A stretch of DNA of 64,000 nt, taken from the NCBI RefSeq assembly GCF_026340675.1, contig NZ_JAPEOX010000002.1, positions 124,001-188,000 on the forward strand, given 5' to 3'. Positions 25,988 to 35,250 of the stretch are shown in pieces (positions within the stretch are counted from its first letter, which is position 1; every line of letters begins with the position of its first letter). This DNA comes from Streptomyces sp. NBC_01264. Lineage in GTDB: Bacteria; Actinomycetota; Actinomycetes; Streptomycetales; Streptomycetaceae. A program made the translations under genes and the position numbers. Under the pieces are notes generated by a model. That model was given only the letters and a program-made list of their open reading frames with translations, did no database searches and was not told the origin of the DNA.

Positions 25988-26878
25988 ATGACGACTGCGG
26001 AGAACACCTACGAGCTGCAGATCGGCGATGAAGACGGTGACGGCATCCTGAACTACGCCGACCCGGACTTCGACCTTGAGGCCGCCCTGGCGGCAGCCCG
26101 GAGGCGCGAACTGGAGGAGTGGAAGCAGTACCAGGCCGATGAAACGGCGAAGCTCGCGGACTGGGCCGAGCTGACGGCCGAGGAGATCCGACTGATTCCC
26201 CGGGCTGACCGGACGGAGTTGCTCGGTCGGCTTCCGGTCAAGACACGTGAGGGCTTGGTGGCGAAGCTGACCCCGGCCGAACTGGACGGGGTCCGGGCGG
26301 CGGTCCTGGAGTACTACACGGTGCGCCACTACAAGGGCGTCACGCAGACATGGCAGCCGGCCGTGGACTGGCTGAACGCCGCCGTCGCGCAAGACATGCA
26401 CTTTCCGGGCACCGTCCTGGCGTACCTGCCCGCCGAACGTCTGGCGGAGTTGATCGAGCCGCTGGACGACGACACCACCCGCGGCCTGTCCAAGTTCCTT
26501 GTGGACAAGCAGCAGGCCATCGTGGAGGAGGCGAACAAGCGCGCGGCGATGGGCGCAGAGGACCGCCGGGTGTACGACGCGTTCAACAGCGCGCCGGACG
26601 CTCCGGTCAAGGCGACGACGCCGGCGTGGAAGGTCTCGGCGTTCCGCTGGCACAAGAAGGTCGACCAGTGGGGCGGCTTCATGTGGCTGGTGGACCAGTT
26701 CCCGCCGAACTACGCGTTCACGGACGTCTCCAGCACCGATGAGGACTGGTACGCGCCGATGGACGGTCCGAACTGGGAACAGTGTCTGCGTGACCGGGGA
26801 ACAGCCGAATGGCTCAAGTGGACGTTCGACAAGCGCAGCGGGCTCTACATCCGCTCGGAGTACCTGACCGCGAAGTAG
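25988..26878 (+). CDS. Hypothetical acidic protein with calcium-loop-like motif
   Basis: This 296-residue protein starts at the ATG at 25988 with GAAGGG upstream. Near the N-terminus it has DEDGDGILNYADPDFD, which looks like a DxDxDG calcium-binding loop. A highly charged helix (LEAALAAARRRELEEWKQYQ) and a mostly helical middle follow, with a Trp/Tyr-rich C-terminus (KVDQWGGFMWLVDQFPPNYA). No signal peptide or membrane segment is seen, and no family is recognised. Codon use is normal for the window. It stands alone between an IS3 element and a carbonic anhydrase remnant, so it may be cargo of the IS-rich block. Confidence 0.7.
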   Translation: MTTAENTYELQIGDEDGDGILNYADPDFDLEAALAAARRRELEEWKQYQADETAKLADWAELTAEEIRLIPRADRTELLGRLPVKTREGLVAKLTPAELDGVRAAVLEYYTVRHYKGVTQTWQPAVDWLNAAVAQDMHFPGTVLAYLPAERLAELIEPLDDDTTRGLSKFLVDKQQAIVEEANKRAAMGAEDRRVYDAFNSAPDAPVKATTPAWKVSAFRWHKKVDQWGGFMWLVDQFPPNYAFTDVSSTDEDWYAPMDGPNWEQCLRDRGTAEWLKWTFDKRSGLYIRSEYLTAK

Positions 26879-27046
26879 CCCGCCGTTATGCGCCGCGCCC
26901 TATCCCGGGAACTGCCCCAGGGTGGGGCGTTTGGCGTCGTCCAGCTCGCTCGCGCGGAGGAAGCCTTGCCCGGCCAAAGCTAGGACAGCTCACCCCACAG
27001 GCCAGCAGGTGATCAAACCTCGATGGCACGCGCTCAACATTCGGTG

Positions 27047-27199
27047 TCACGGAACAGCCAGGACCTCGCCGGCCGAGCGCACGGTCAGTAGATCACCCAG
27101 GCCCTGGTCGAAGACCAGTTCCGGAGGCACCCGGAAATCGACGCAGCCCAGGACCACGGCGAAGGGATGCTGCCCTGCGGCCAGCGTCTGCTGACCAAA
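27047..27199 (-). pseudogene. Beta-carbonic anhydrase fragment
   Basis: The minus strand reads [20 protein letters not shown] and then [20 protein letters not shown], the first zinc-site region of beta-carbonic anhydrases. The usual CVDSRV is CVDFRV here, changing the Ser next to the Asp of the catalytic dyad. Only about 45 of some 200 residues remain and the frame breaks at both ends. Confidence 0.65.
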
Positions 27200-27538
27200 G
27201 CACGGGTTACCGGCACCTCCGAGGGTGGCCCTTGGCACTCAGGCCGCCGAGTGAGCGCCCCAGGGCTTGATCGGCGGGCTCGTCGGCCCCTTCGGCCCCT
27301 TCTTGAGTGCTCCTGCCGCACCGACCTGAAGCACCCTTCCCGGTCCCGGCACCTCGATCCAGACCGGCCCGAGCACGTTCTTGCTCCAGATGCCGCAGCT
27401 GCCACCGCCCACCCGATGCTCCTGGTAGATCGACATGCCGAGGAACAGGCCCAGCCGCGGGCCGCCATGCAGGTGACGTCAAGTTGTTTCAGTATGGAAG
27501 TCGGGTCGGACGTGTCGCTGTCCACGGAGGTGAGTGCG
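27200..27538. other. Decayed stretch before the kinase gene
   Basis: No family is supported in this 339-bp stretch. Open frames on both strands look compositional. The kinase ribosome binding site GGAGGTG lies at its end. Confidence 0.4.
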
Positions 27539-28582
27539 ATGAGTACGGCCTCGACGCCGCCCCCCGTCACAGCCGGGACTACCGGCGGCGCGGAGGGATC
27601 GGGGAGGGCCTCCGGGCCGTCGATCCTCACCTTGACGATGAATCCCGCAGTCGATCTCTGCTGGGAGGTCGGACACCTGGAGGGCATCGGCAAGAACCGT
27701 GCCCAGGTCAGGTCGGTGGCCGCCGGGGGTGGAGGGATCAACGTCGCCCGTCATGTCGTGCGGCTCGGAGGACGAGCCACCGCCGTCCACACCGCCGGAG
27801 GCGAGGTCGGCCTGCGCCTGAACCGGTTGCTGGACGAGGAGGGCATCGACCACGTCGCCGTCGACATCGACGACGACACCCGAGAAGCACTCGTGCTGTT
27901 CGAGGCAGAATCGCGCCGCGGCTACCACATCGTGCCACCCGGCCCGCACCTGCACAGCCACGAGGGGCGGCGATCCCTGGATGCGCTGGTGCAGGCCGTT
28001 GACGGTTGCCCGTACGTCGTGGCTAGCGGCAGCCTGCCCGGTGGCTTGCCAGACGATTTCTACGCGGCCGCCGCCCGCCGTATCAGGGAAGCCGGATCCC
28101 GACTGGTCCTGGACACCTCCGGGCCGGCGCTTCGCGGAGCACTCGCGGAGGGCGTGTTCCTGCTCAGGTGCAACCGGACAGAGGCCGAGAGCCTGACCGG
28201 CCAGCCGGTCCGCGGCTTCGACGACGCCCGGGCCCTCAACGAGCACCTGCTCACCACAGGGGCCGCCGAAATCGCCGTCACCACCCTAGGAGAACTGGGC
28301 GCACTGTGCTCTACCAGCCACGGCCACACCGAGCTCTACGCGCCGCCGCTGCCTGGCGAGCCTCTGAGCGATGCCGGGGCGGGAGACAGCATGGTCGCCG
28401 CCCTCATCACGCAGCTGGCCGCTGGCGAGGATCCCGTCAGCGCCTGCGCACTGGGGGTGGCCGTAGCCGCCGCAGCGATGCTCACCCCCAGCACCGAGTC
28501 CTTCGACCTGGACGTGGCCCGATCCCTCCGCTCCCAGGTGAGGACCAGGTTCCAGACCAATGCACGACGCCAGGACGTTTGA
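27539..28582 (+). CDS. PfkB-family sugar-phosphate kinase (1-phosphofructokinase type)
   Basis: This 347-residue kinase starts at the ATG at 27539 with GGAGGTG upstream; a longer open frame 5' of it is not conserved. It has the 1-phosphofructokinase/tagatose-6-phosphate kinase signatures TLTMNPAVDLCWEVGHL, GGGGINVARHVVRLGG (substrate Gly motif), VASGSLPGGLPDDFYAA, and the PfkB C-terminal signature DAGAGDSMVAALI with the catalytic Asp. It would phosphorylate a hexose phosphate with ATP. A PfkB kinase of this type belongs to the mycobacterial DosR dormancy regulon, matching the stress genes at 8-12 kb. Confidence 0.88.
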   Translation: MSTASTPPPVTAGTTGGAEGSGRASGPSILTLTMNPAVDLCWEVGHLEGIGKNRAQVRSVAAGGGGINVARHVVRLGGRATAVHTAGGEVGLRLNRLLDEEGIDHVAVDIDDDTREALVLFEAESRRGYHIVPPGPHLHSHEGRRSLDALVQAVDGCPYVVASGSLPGGLPDDFYAAAARRIREAGSRLVLDTSGPALRGALAEGVFLLRCNRTEAESLTGQPVRGFDDARALNEHLLTTGAAEIAVTTLGELGALCSTSHGHTELYAPPLPGEPLSDAGAGDSMVAALITQLAAGEDPVSACALGVAVAAAAMLTPSTESFDLDVARSLRSQVRTRFQTNARRQDV

Positions 28583-28758
28583 CCCTGCCCAGCCACGTGC
28601 CGTTTGATCAGCCCTCTCAACCACATTGCGTTCCCCGTGCTCACAAACCGACCCCGCCCCCACAATCGAGTCGGGGCGGAGCGCTGCCGGTGGTGCCGAA
28701 GCGACGCCAGTGCCGACCTCGTGATGCGAGCGGTCCCGTGGTTGTGAAGACTGGAAGC

Positions 28759-28959
28759 ATGGCGACAAAGGCAGTGCTTGAGGGCGGCCCGGACGATCTG
28801 CCCGAGCGGATCGTTCCGATCTCCGACCCCGGACAAGACCTGAAGATTCCACACCGCGGTGGGTACGAGCATTTCAAGATCACGTCGCGGCGCCAGGATA
28901 GCTCGGAGGGGCAGCTGGCGGTCTACGAGTGGTGGGAACGGACAGAGATCGCCGAATAG
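28759..28959 (+). CDS. DUF5988 family small protein
   Basis: This 66-residue protein starts at the ATG at 28759 with GGAAG upstream. It shows the family pattern: AVLEGGPDDLPERIV, KIPHRGGYEHFKIT and a C-terminal VYEWWERTEIAE. DUF5988 proteins are restricted to streptomycetes and relatives, often near secondary-metabolite or regulatory genes; function unknown. Confidence 0.7.
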   Translation: MATKAVLEGGPDDLPERIVPISDPGQDLKIPHRGGYEHFKITSRRQDSSEGQLAVYEWWERTEIAE

Positions 28960-29109
28960 CACGGACGGTCAAGGCTGACTCCTCAGGGCAGCAAACCGAT
29001 GATCCACAAGTCGTCGCACAACGCTTCTCGTGCCCGGACTCAGCCTGCTGGCCTTCGTACCTGACGCGGACGTCCGGGTTCCTCAGGTCCGGGATGCGTT
29101 GACGAGATC

Positions 29110-29434
29110 CAGTCGGACGCGGGTCGCTCGCCGAGCGCAGGAAAGCCATCACCTCCGATGGATCTGGCGGTGGACCATGTGCTGGACGCGTCGACGACGG
29201 CGCGGGCGATCAGCCGTCGCTGCCGTCCGTGTTCGCGATGCCGACGGTGAAGGGCTGGGCCTCGCGGTCAGCGTCGACAATGCGGTCGCCGTCGGCGCGG
29301 GACACACCGGTGACACGGGCGGCGACGCGGACGTGCTCGCCCAGGACCTCGGCCAGCGGCTGCAGGTACTGCTCGACCCAATCGCCACCGGTCAGGTAGG
29401 TGGCTGCCTCCGACTGAACCAAGATCCCGGCCAT
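29110..29434 (-). pseudogene. FAD-dependent oxidoreductase fragment
   Basis: Two minus-strand frames join as YLTGGDWVEQYLQPLAEVLG, VRVAARVTGVSRADGDRIVD and then RLIARAVVDASSTW, SIGGDGFPALGE. This matches the middle of flavin-dependent monooxygenase/pyridine nucleotide oxidoreductase proteins, where the ARAVVDASGTW stretch follows the second nucleotide-binding region. N- and C-terminal parts are missing and there is a frameshift near 29215. Confidence 0.5.
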
Positions 29435-29953
29435 TCACGGGCCAGTCGCCAGCCGACACCGCCACAGATGGCCATCTTTGCTGGTCAGCTGGGGTGTCAC
29501 CCGTGTACCACCAGCACACGAGGTTCCTTTATTGCAGCTATTACCCGAAAGCAATCGGGTTCTCCTAGAGCGCCAAGTCGAGCTCCCAGAAGGGGAACTA
29601 CCCTCGCGAAGTCAGCTCTGGAACGTCACCCACCGACACAGAATCATCATGCCAAGTGCGGAGCAGAGCATCTCAGTCGCGCCTCCCGGACCAGTCGCGG
29701 CCAGACTCCCGCCCGGAGTGAAGCAGGCGACCACCCTCTGGCACGTGTGGTGGCACGACGCAGCGGGACGGCTCGACTCTGCAGCGCGCCGTGGGCGTGG
29801 GCACGCCCTTCGTGCCCCACCGCTTTCATCACATGGTCCGCACGACCACCATCGTGACGGCGTCCTGCGCCTGGTCTGGTACGTCAACTCACCCCAGAGT
29901 GGCGGGGACCGATTACCCGGCGGGCTGGCAGTGGCTGCGCATAACCTGCCGAC
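29435..29953. other. 519 bp without a recognisable gene
   Basis: No family or well-placed start could be supported on either strand. The A/T content is slightly higher around 29500-29640. Confidence 0.45.
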
Positions 29954-31197
29954 ATGCCCTCGACTCCCGGTGAGCTCCGCCACGTCATGCTCGGTTCGAT
30001 CTTCAAACCCGAGGTTCCCCTGGGGCCGACCCGGGACATCCTCATCACCTGCCACGCATCGGCAACGGGCAAGGGCAAGCTCCACGGAAGCCCCGAGTGC
30101 CGCACGCTGCGGTCTGCCGCCTCCGTGAACCAGATCGACTTCCCGTTCGGCGAAGCCGTCGAGCGGCTCTGTGCGAACTGCCGGTGGCCTCTGTCCACGG
30201 ACAGCCCGATCCTGCCGCTCGGCGCAGCGGTGAGCGAGGTGGACTCTCTCACCATCTGGCTCGACAGGGAGCCCAGGGACGAGGAGGACATCCAAGCCGG
30301 GCGTGACGCCGCCATCGCCCTCGCCACCGGCGATTACCCGCCCCACGCCGATGACGCCCGCGACTCGGAAGAGGAAGTCGACGAGGCCGGGCGCGACGAG
30401 GAACGGGAGCGCTACGACCGCGCCCGTAACTTCCGCTCCGGACGGCACTCACATTGGCGCCGACTGCACTCCTACCTGGCACGGAGCAACGAAGCAATAG
30501 CCGAGTACCCGTTCCTCGCTCCGTGGGCCGACGGGCTACAGAGTCGGCTCACCGCCGTCCTCGACGCAGAGCGTCGGGCCTTCGCGGCACTCGTCCAGCC
30601 GGCCCATCTATTGGACGCCGCTGCCGTACGCGTCCTGCCCACGCCGCAGTTCTCCGGCGATCCCGGCTTCGCCGGGTTGGGAGCGGAGGCGGAGAAGACC
30701 TTCCGGCGAGCGTGGTACGAGTGGAGTCGCCGAGCCATCTGGTCCTGGCAGCGCCTGGAAGATCAGGACTTCTCGGTGTACACCGTCGTCAGTAACGCCT
30801 TCGGGCGCCGCCGCAAAGGGAAGCCCGAAGCCCACGCCGCGTTCCGCGAGCTCACCGCCGACTGGATCCGCCAGGCACGCGAAGAAGCCGATCGCCCCGC
30901 CAGCGCCCCGTGGCAGCTGATGGCCGTCAAAGCACCCGCCCTCCCCCGAACCCTCCACAGCGAGCCGGAACGCGACCCCTCACCCTGTGGGAGGCATCAG
31001 TCATCGCCACCTACCAGGTGGCCTTCAACCGAAAGGCCGGCACAACGGCCCTGCTCGTTCCCCACCTCGTCGCCGAGCAACTGTTCGCATGCGCCTCCCA
31101 CGACATGCCGGTCCAGCTCCTCGCTCCCGCGGGCAGCGCGCTGCCCGCGGAGACACTGCTGGAGCAGTGGGACCACGAGAGCCTCACCCACTCGTGA
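29954..31197 (+). pseudogene. Hypothetical gene with one frameshift
   Basis: The first 338 or so residues run from the ATG at 29954. They contain a possible zinc site (a HGSPECRTLR segment and CANCRWPL about 35 residues on), an acidic linker, and a helical C-terminal part (KTFRRAWYEWSRRAIWSWQ). At about 30975 the frame shifts by one base, and coding quality continues as LTLWEASVIATYQVAFNRKA to a stop at 31197. One indel in the run GACCCCTCACCC would restore one protein of about 414 residues. The family is not recognised. Confidence 0.55.
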
Positions 31198-31207
31198 CCT
31201 CGCGCTG

Positions 31208-31702
31208 TCAGGTCATCGCCAACGCGACCGTGATCAGGTCCCGGGCAGTTGCCGGGGAGATCTGCGCCTCGGCAAGGGCGCGCGGCAACCTGACCGGAGA
31301 CGTGTGCGCCTCGGCCAGGTAGGTGCGCAGGACCTGGACGAAGAGGAGCTGGGCCAGGAGGTCGGCCACGAAGGAAGCCCCTGACCCATGGAACGCCTGG
31401 TTGAGGAGCCAGCAGGCGGCAGGGGCCTCGGTTGACGCCCGCCTGTGCATCACGGGTGGCAGAGCGCCGATGAGCAGGTCCTTCCCGACTGCTTCGAGTT
31501 CGATGTGGCCGCCGAGCGCCACGGTCTCCCGGATTCCCGGCGCTCCCGTGTGGTGGTGGGGCTCGGTCGTCGCTTTCAGCAACGGCAGCGCCTCGACCGG
31601 GGTCAGATCCGGATCGCTCGCGAGCACGTACCGCCGGTCGCCCGCGAACACCACGACGTCCCCGGGCTCCAGCAGGAGCGGCTTGCCGATCTCTTCCATC
31701 AC
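31208..31702 (-). pseudogene. AraC-type regulator without DNA-binding domain
   Basis: The 164-residue frame corresponds to the cupin sensor part of AraC regulators of the cupin_6 kind: LEPGDVVVFAGDRRYVLASD, VALGGHIELEAVGKDLLIGA and ADLLAQLLFVQVLRTYLAE. The first 30 or so residues and the whole C-terminal pair of helix-turn-helix motifs are missing; the protein ends SPATARDLITVALAMT. Without the HTH it cannot act as a normal activator. It ends only 10 bp from the convergent hypothetical gene stop. Confidence 0.6.
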
Positions 31703-31956
31703 CAGTCAAGGGACTTCCTCGATGACGGCGTGGATCTTCAGCCGCCCGGTGCTGGAAAGGCCAGGGCCCACGCGCCGGCGAAGGTGAATCCCCGGGTCAG
31801 CACACATCGCGCACCCGCCAGTTCGAGCGTCTCGGTGAGAGAATCACCCCAGCCAGACGGGCGGGGCGACGGCGGAATGTCCATGACGGGACTGCCCGCA
31901 TGTCTAGGGAACCGGCAAATGCCCCGGATGGCCGAAACGCAGTCCGAACAGCCTGA
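31703..31956. other. Spacer, nothing recognised
   Basis: This is about 250 bp between the truncated regulator and the end of the ATPase operon, with no supported gene. Confidence 0.45.
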
Positions 31957-33891
31957 TCAGGACTCATCCTCGGCGCGGTGGGTGTGCTCGGGTCCGGGGT
32001 GGGCTACGCCTGGGACAAGAGGATTGTCGTAGTCAAGTTCGATCTTGCCGAAGGCTGCGCCTGGCGTGGGCGCCGAGTCGTTGTCAGCGATGATCAGCTG
32101 GACCTGTGAGTCGTGGACCTCGGCGACTGTTTGAAAGCGCTGGTAGGTCCGATGCCCGCGCGCCTGGTCGTCCAGGTTGCTCCCGGATGCCTTTCGAGGC
32201 GAGTCGATGATCAGCAGCGACGGCACTCGGACGTCTGGGTGCGTGATGCCGAACTCAAGCAGGGAGAGGCTGTACGCGACGTTGATGCAGGTCACGATGC
32301 CCCCGCCGTCGGCCTGAAGACTTTCGAACGAGACGTTGTCCACTACCGGCAAATAGGACGACGCGTCGATGGTCGCAGACTGGATCCACGGCGCAGGGCG
32401 CAGCTGAGAGATCATCGTGTTGAAATCTCGGCCAAGGTCGCTCACTAGGGTTTGCCGCACAGCGAGTTCGGCTGTGCGGGCCTTCCATTCAGCGGTTGTG
32501 AGGCTTCGCTGCTCCTTGATAGCTCGGACATCTCGTGCGATCGCGTGTGCCCTCGTCCAGGAGTCTCGTAACTGGGTGACGGAGTCGATGGCTGCCCTGA
32601 GTGAGGCCGCGCGGCCACTGGCGTCTGCAATGGCGTCGAAGCGGGGCGCCACGAGGTCGCGGGTCTGCGCGTCGAGTTGACGGCGCAGGCTATGGGCGAG
32701 GAAGTCGGTTTGCTGGGCTCGTTGTTGTGCGGCTTCCAGGACACCGCTGTCGGCTTCGAGTACGGCTCGGGCGTCCTGGAGCTGAAGGTCAAGGGTACTT
32801 CGGGTCTGCGCGATGGCGGCGGGATCGACGTCTTGATCGTGTGGGTCGTCCTGCAGACAGACCACGCAGTGGTCTTCGGGAACGGGGCGGGCGCTGAGGC
32901 GCTGCATGCAACGTGGGCAGACAACGAAGTCGAACGGTGACAGCTTCTCAATGGCAGTGGTGGAGCGGTCGAGTCGGGAGAGGTCGAGCTCGACCTGGGC
33001 GACAACCGCAGCACGGGCCTCCACGAGCTCTTGTGCCGCAAGGACGTCCTGCTCGGCGTCGCGGGCGCCGTCCAATGCCGCACGCAAGTCTCGGCGAAGG
33101 ACGGCGTCGGCTGCGGTGTTCTCCTCCAGTTCGTGGCGCAGGGATGCCAACGCTGCATCTGCTCGCTCCAGCATGTCCCGCAGACTGGTGAGCTCAGCCC
33201 GCAGTTGGTCCTCGGTTCGAGGATCAGTCGCACCGAGGAAGTTCTTGACGTTCTCGTACTCGTCCGTCTTCTTGCGGAGCTCCTCCTTGAGTTCGCCCAG
33301 CTTCCGGCTGAGTTCCAGCACGGTGCTGTCGGTGAGCGCGAACATCAGCTTGAAGAGGGCGGTGCGTTTGCTCCTGAACCAGGTGTCAAGGTGTCCCACG
33401 ACTTCGCGGTCGATGTTGCGGGCTTCCCGGTACACGTAGGCGAAGAGGTCGGTGAAGGTGAGGTCCCGCGTTGTTGCTTTGCCGTCCCGGCTGGAGGGGA
33501 TCGTCTCGCGGGGGAAGCCGAGGGCTGCAAGAAGGTAGTCCGACAAGGGCGGCAGGTCGCCGTCCGCTTGTACGGCGTAGGTGTTGCGAGTGGCCAGGGT
33601 CTGTGGGTCCAGGACATCGACCTGTCCGGAGCGGGCGTCGTTCACGGTCCTCTTGAGGATCACGTGCTGCTCGCCGATGAAGACCTCGGCACGGGCAGAG
33701 ATGACGTGATCGCGGACGGCCGGGGTCAGTACGGCTTTGCCACCCACCACATGCTTGAGCAGCATCAGGAGGCTGGACTTGCCGGTGCCACTGGGACCGC
33801 TGACGACAGTGGCCGGCCCGTCGAAGCGGTAGGTCTTCTCGGCGTCGGCGGTGGTGACGGTGAGGGAGCGGAAGCGAAGGTGGACTGCCAT
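31957..33891 (-). CDS. SMC/Rad50-like ABC ATPase of a three-component system
   Basis: This 644-residue ATPase has Walker A GPSGTGKSS at residues 32-40, followed by a long arm with coiled coil (about 190-320 and 365-490). At the arm tip is a four-Cys zinc knuckle CPRC...CVVC (residues 325, 328, 342, 345). The C-terminal head has Walker B LLIIDSPRKA near 559-568, where SPRK replaces the usual Glu-Pro. This layout with the DSPRK form is typical of ABC ATPases from mobile conflict systems rather than housekeeping SMC proteins. It lies one base behind the middle gene (33893) in a three-gene operon. I infer an ABC three-component type defence system; a plain Rad50-like repair ATPase is the alternative. 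Confidence 0.75.
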   Translation of the reverse strand: MAVHLRFRSLTVTTADAEKTYRFDGPATVVSGPSGTGKSSLLMLLKHVVGGKAVLTPAVRDHVISARAEVFIGEQHVILKRTVNDARSGQVDVLDPQTLATRNTYAVQADGDLPPLSDYLLAALGFPRETIPSSRDGKATTRDLTFTDLFAYVYREARNIDREVVGHLDTWFRSKRTALFKLMFALTDSTVLELSRKLGELKEELRKKTDEYENVKNFLGATDPRTEDQLRAELTSLRDMLERADAALASLRHELEENTAADAVLRRDLRAALDGARDAEQDVLAAQELVEARAAVVAQVELDLSRLDRSTTAIEKLSPFDFVVCPRCMQRLSARPVPEDHCVVCLQDDPHDQDVDPAAIAQTRSTLDLQLQDARAVLEADSGVLEAAQQRAQQTDFLAHSLRRQLDAQTRDLVAPRFDAIADASGRAASLRAAIDSVTQLRDSWTRAHAIARDVRAIKEQRSLTTAEWKARTAELAVRQTLVSDLGRDFNTMISQLRPAPWIQSATIDASSYLPVVDNVSFESLQADGGGIVTCINVAYSLSLLEFGITHPDVRVPSLLIIDSPRKASGSNLDDQARGHRTYQRFQTVAEVHDSQVQLIIADNDSAPTPGAAFGKIELDYDNPLVPGVAHPGPEHTHRAEDES

Positions 33892-33892
33892 T

Positions 33893-34465
33893 TCAGATCT
33901 CCGTCCGCCAAGGCCTGTCGACCGCGTCCGGCAGACGGTCGTAGATGAGGGTCTTCAGCGTCGTACCTGACTTGTTGAAGTGCTTCTTGAGGAGAGTGAT
34001 GCGTTTCGCCACCACGGACCACTCGTCCGTTTCTGCCAGCATCGCCGCGGCGACCGCGCCGGATGCTGTGATGCGGAACTCGGCCCGGTCACCCCCGCTG
34101 TAGGTGATCAGGTCGCGGGCAGCCAGGGATCCCAGGACGGTGTAGTAGCGGTGGTCCCAGGGCCCGTACTTGTAGCGGGTCATGCGGCTTTCGACGGAGA
34201 GCCTTTCAGCGGAGGTGGGTTGGGCTCCGTCGGGCCACGGAATTCCCTCCTCGGCCAGGAGGCGCTCCAGCATGGCCGGGTAGCGCAGCAGGAAGTCGAG
34301 CTTGGCAAGTTTGGTCAGGCCGTCCAGGCCCTTTTTCGCTCCGGTGAAGCGGTCGATCAGCAGCAGCACTCGGGCCTCGTGATAATGAGCCTCATACTGC
34401 TCCTGTCGACGGGCCCGGTCCCTGAGGCGCGTGGTCGCCACGAGACGGTCGCCGGCGCTTGTCAC
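33893..34465 (-). CDS. Middle component of the ABC-ATPase operon
   Basis: This 190-residue protein has ARVLLLIDRFTGAKKGLDGL, then TKLAKLDFLLRYPAMLERLL, MTRYKYGPWDHRYYTVLGSL and an end in KKHFNKSGTTLKTLIYDRLP. The middle part reads like a winged helix. The LTKLAKLDFLLRYP signature is one I associate with the small middle component encoded between ATPase and effector in ABC three-component systems. Its ATG overlaps the upstream gene stop as ATGA, and the ATPase follows immediately, so all three genes are translationally linked. The family assignment is from memory of the motif. Confidence 0.55.
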   Translation of the reverse strand: MTSAGDRLVATTRLRDRARRQEQYEAHYHEARVLLLIDRFTGAKKGLDGLTKLAKLDFLLRYPAMLERLLAEEGIPWPDGAQPTSAERLSVESRMTRYKYGPWDHRYYTVLGSLAARDLITYSGGDRAEFRITASGAVAAAMLAETDEWSVVAKRITLLKKHFNKSGTTLKTLIYDRLPDAVDRPWRTEI

Positions 34466-34872
34466 GACACCTCTTCCTCAGAGGGGTCGAACACGTCGGA
34501 GAAGTAAAAGTCGCAGTCGTCACAGAGCTGGTAGGCCAAGCCCCGCAGATGCCGCCCGTTGACCGGAAATGGAAGCCCGGCACCGAATAGGTCTGGTGTC
34601 AGGAGCCGCGTCATCAGCTGGTTCATGCGGCGCCCGAAGGGTGCACCGTCGGGCGCTTGCTCTTCGGCCTGCTCGCGGCAGGCGAAAACGGTGTCCAAGA
34701 CCTCGTAGCTCGCGTTGACCAGCTCCGTGGTGTCTCCCGCCAATCCCGACCGGTGCTGGGACCAGGCGACATACCAGGCTGATCGAAGGCGCTCAGCGTG
34801 GGCAGCCTCATCCGCCGGAATACGCCCGCGGGCCATCTTCTTGCGCAGGTTGCCGCCACCCGGAGCGACGAT
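34462..34872 (-). pseudogene. First gene of the ABC-ATPase operon, 5' end cut by IS3
   Basis: A minus-strand frame comes out of the IS3 end at 34873 and reads KKMARGRIPADEAAHAERLR, SAWYVAWSQHRSGLAGDTTE and a tail LAYQLCDDCDFYFSDVFDPS. The end, with CDDCDF and acidic residues, overlaps the middle gene as ATGA. In systems of this order the first gene usually encodes the effector with a C-terminal domain contacting the ATPase. The visible 130 residues could be that domain with the effector domain lost, or a short protein starting at the ATG at 34836, which lacks a clear ribosome binding site. The system is probably crippled. Confidence 0.5.
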
Positions 34873-34941
34873 TGAGGTTCCCCCGGGATGCGGAGAGTGT
34901 TGACATCGGGTCAGATGGGACTCATGAGAGGACCAGTGGCC

Positions 34942-35250
34942 ATGGCTGCACCCCGGAAATACTCGCTCGAGTTGCGTGAGCGTGCGGTACGGATGTATCG
35001 CACCGCGGAGCCGAAGCCCCAGATCAAGAAGCTGGCTGTCGACTTCGGCGTGCATCCCGAGGCCCTGCGCGGGTGGATCCGCCAGGCGGAGGCGGATGCC
35101 GGCGAACGCGATGACCGGCTCACCACCGACGAACGCGCCGAGCTCGCGGCCCTGCGCAAGGAGAATGTCCAGCTCAAGCGGGCCAACGACGTACTGAGGA
35201 CGGCCTCGGCGTTTTTCGCGGCGCAACTCGACCCGACCCGGCCCAGGTGA
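34942..35250 (+). CDS. IS3-family transposase OrfA (copy 2)
   Basis: This HTH subunit of 102 residues is the same protein as in copy 1; the single base change near 35197 is silent in this frame (CGG to AGG, both Arg). The start ATG has AGAGGA upstream, and the stop overlaps orfB as GTGA. Confidence 0.9.
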   Translation: MAAPRKYSLELRERAVRMYRTAEPKPQIKKLAVDFGVHPEALRGWIRQAEADAGERDDRLTTDERAELAALRKENVQLKRANDVLRTASAFFAAQLDPTRPR

